In this document: piece by piece, positions 62,798 to 64,000 of the stretch
Numbering within the stretch: the stretch's first letter is position 1
How the letters are laid out: the number at the start of each line of letters is the position of its first letter
DNA from: Rhizobium sp. RU33A
Lineage (GTDB): Bacteria; Pseudomonadota; Alphaproteobacteria; Rhizobiales; Rhizobiaceae
Direction of reading: 5' to 3'
DNA: 64,000 nt
Assembly (NCBI RefSeq): GCF_900156055.1
Contig: NZ_FTMQ01000002.1
Location: forward strand, 248,001 to 312,000
The notes under the pieces: model-generated
What the model was told of the DNA's origin: nothing
The model's input: the letters and a program-made list of their open reading frames with translations, nothing else
Databases searched by the model: none
Translations under genes and position numbers: made by a program

Positions 62798-64000
62798 TCA
62801 GGCCTGGAAGGTGATGTGGCCGTCGCAAATCGTGACGGCGGGGCGGACGGTGTCCATGATCGCTTCGGGTGACACGGCTTCGATGTCTTTGGTGAGGACC
62901 ACGACGTCGGCGAGATAGCCTGCTTTCAGCATTCCCTTGCGATCTTCCATGAACTCCACCCAGGCACCGATCGCGGTGTAGGCTGCGAGAGCCTCCATTA
63001 GCGAGAAGCGCTGGTCTTTCAGACCGTCCTTCCATGGCTTACGGGTCAGCGCATCCTGGATGCACTGGAATGGCGAGACGGGCGACACCGGCCAGTCGGA
63101 GGCGAAGACAACGGGCGCGCCCGCTTCCTTCATCGTACGCCAGGCATAGGCCTCGTCCCAGCGGTCCTCGCCGATCTTCCAGGTCGTCGGCTCTGCCGGG
63201 AAGCAGGTGCCGCCGGGATAATGGACCGGCTGCATGGAGGCGACGATGCCGAGGGTGGCAAAGCGCGGGATGTCGTCCGGATGGATGATCTCGATGTGCT
63301 CGATGCGGTGGCGATTGTCGCGCTTGCCATTGGCTTTCACGGCCGCCTCGTAGCCGTCGAGCGTCTGGCGGATCGCGGCACTGCCGATCGCGTGCACCGC
63401 AACCTGCAAGCCGAGTGCATCAGCCTTCGTGGCGATGGCATTGAAGGCGTCCGGCGTAAACAGCGGCTCATAGGTGTAGCCGGGACGGTCACCGTAGCCG
63501 TCGAGCATATAGGCCGTCTGGCTGTCCAGTACGCCGTCCATGAATACCTTGACGAAATCGCCGCGCAGCATGTCGGTGGCAAATTCCGTCTTCCATGCGG
63601 CTGCCTTGTCGAGATCCTCCAGCGCCATGAAGTTCTTCATGTGATAGGGAATGCGGATACGGCAGGAGAGTTCGCCCGAAAGCTCGAGGTCACGCATCAG
63701 GCGCAGCTGGTAGTGATTGCCGTCGAAATTCTGGATCGAGGTGACGCCCCAGGAGGCGCAGTAGTCGAGGCCGGCCTTCAGGATGGCGCGGTCAAGAGCG
63801 AATTGCTCCGGGGTGACGTTCTCCGGGTCCATGCCGGTGACCATGCCGAGCTCTTCGCGGCCGCCGGTGGAGGCGAGCGCCGAAACGGGACCAAAGGCGT
63901 TGCCTTCGCGCAATTCGCCATTTGCGAGCCCATCGGGCCCCATGACGATCTCGTTGCCGATGCCGACGTCCTTGCCCTGCAGGATGCCTGCTTTTGTCAA
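62798..64000 (-). CDS. YtcJ-type amidohydrolase, copy 2 (N-terminus cut by window edge)
   Basis: The C-terminal 400 residues of a second YtcJ-type protein, plainly paralogous to copy 1: GKDVGIGNEIVMGPDGLANGELRE, YHMKNFMALEDL, DFVKVFMDGVLDSQTA, HAIGSAAIRQTLDGYE, RIEHIEIIHPDD and FASDWPVSPVSPF all have counterparts. The N-terminal HxH part lies outside the window. First visible gene of a three-gene operon ending with the TetR regulator; tandem duplication is likely. Confidence 0.88.
   Translation of the reverse strand: MTKAGILQGKDVGIGNEIVMGPDGLANGELREGNAFGPVSALASTGGREELGMVTGMDPENVTPEQFALDRAILKAGLDYCASWGVTSIQNFDGNHYQLRLMRDLELSGELSCRIRIPYHMKNFMALEDLDKAAAWKTEFATDMLRGDFVKVFMDGVLDSQTAYMLDGYGDRPGYTYEPLFTPDAFNAIATKADALGLQVAVHAIGSAAIRQTLDGYEAAVKANGKRDNRHRIEHIEIIHPDDIPRFATLGIVASMQPVHYPGGTCFPAEPTTWKIGEDRWDEAYAWRTMKEAGAPVVFASDWPVSPVSPFQCIQDALTRKPWKDGLKDQRFSLMEALAAYTAIGAWVEFMEDRKGMLKAGYLADVVVLTKDIEAVSPEAIMDTVRPAVTICDGHITFQA

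Overview
The window is high-GC alphaproteobacterial chromosome or chromid sequence, most likely from a Rhizobiaceae member (Rhizobium/Agrobacterium group). The pointers are a usg-family gene, DUF982, thuAB, an idhA/iolR/iolCDE-B inositol cluster with an IolC-DUF2090 fusion, a PhyR-NepR-EcfG general stress locus, and mosaic palindromic repeats of the rhizobial intergenic type. No rRNA, tRNA, prophage, transposase or CRISPR array is visible. Species cannot be told from the sequence alone.

Layout. 1-2 kb: groESL (minus, groEL cut by the window edge) under a CIRCE operator. 2-5.4 kb: usg, treY (maltooligosyl-trehalose synthase), a DUF982 gene. 5.5-9.5 kb: PfkB kinase and LacI regulator, divergent from thuA-thuB. 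9.6-17.6 kb: myo-inositol catabolism (idhA, iolR, iolC-DUF2090, iolD, iolE, a small membrane protein, iolB) with candidate IolR operators. 17.7-21.7 kb: DUF3833 protein; LysR regulator, aminotransferase and flavoprotein operon. 21.8-27.7 kb: ureohydrolase (agmatinase-like) followed by a polyamine-type ABC transporter, interrupted by a mosaic repeat and a VapBC-like toxin-antitoxin pair. 27.7-38.6 kb: GMC dehydrogenase, then the propionyl-CoA/methylmalonyl-CoA route (mcm, pccA, two tandem unknown paralogues, yghU-type GST, pccB) with a divergent ScfR/PccR-type regulator. 38.7-39.9 kb: a DUF4238 gene of lower-GC appearance.

40-45 kb: 3-hydroxyisobutyryl-CoA hydrolase, a 2-hydroxyacid dehydrogenase, and the most unusual locus in the window. 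A GST, a Rieske-only protein and an acylphosphatase-like protein form an overlapping operon. It faces a ring-hydroxylating-oxygenase catalytic protein that has lost its own Rieske cluster motif. This looks like a split Rieske oxygenase and recalls the NdmC/NdmD/NdmE caffeine demethylase arrangement.

45-53 kb: general stress response island: csbD-like, DUF883, holin-like membrane protein, a second NepR, PhyR, an HWE histidine kinase, zinc-ribbon metallopeptidase, small envelope proteins, two DUF1328 proteins, NepR-EcfG, a single-domain receiver and a Crp/Fnr regulator. Six exact GGAAC-N16-CGTT and one GGAAC-N16-TGTT promoter-like sites, plus one weaker candidate, lie in front of these genes, so the island seems to be largely its own regulon.

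53-64 kb: pntA (fused alpha subunit) and pntB, an outer-membrane beta-barrel protein, a cluster resembling non-phosphorylative L-fucose (or related sugar) catabolism (FAA hydrolase, SDR, IclR, lactonase-like amidohydrolase), and a TetR regulator with two tandem YtcJ-type amidohydrolases, the last cut by the window end.
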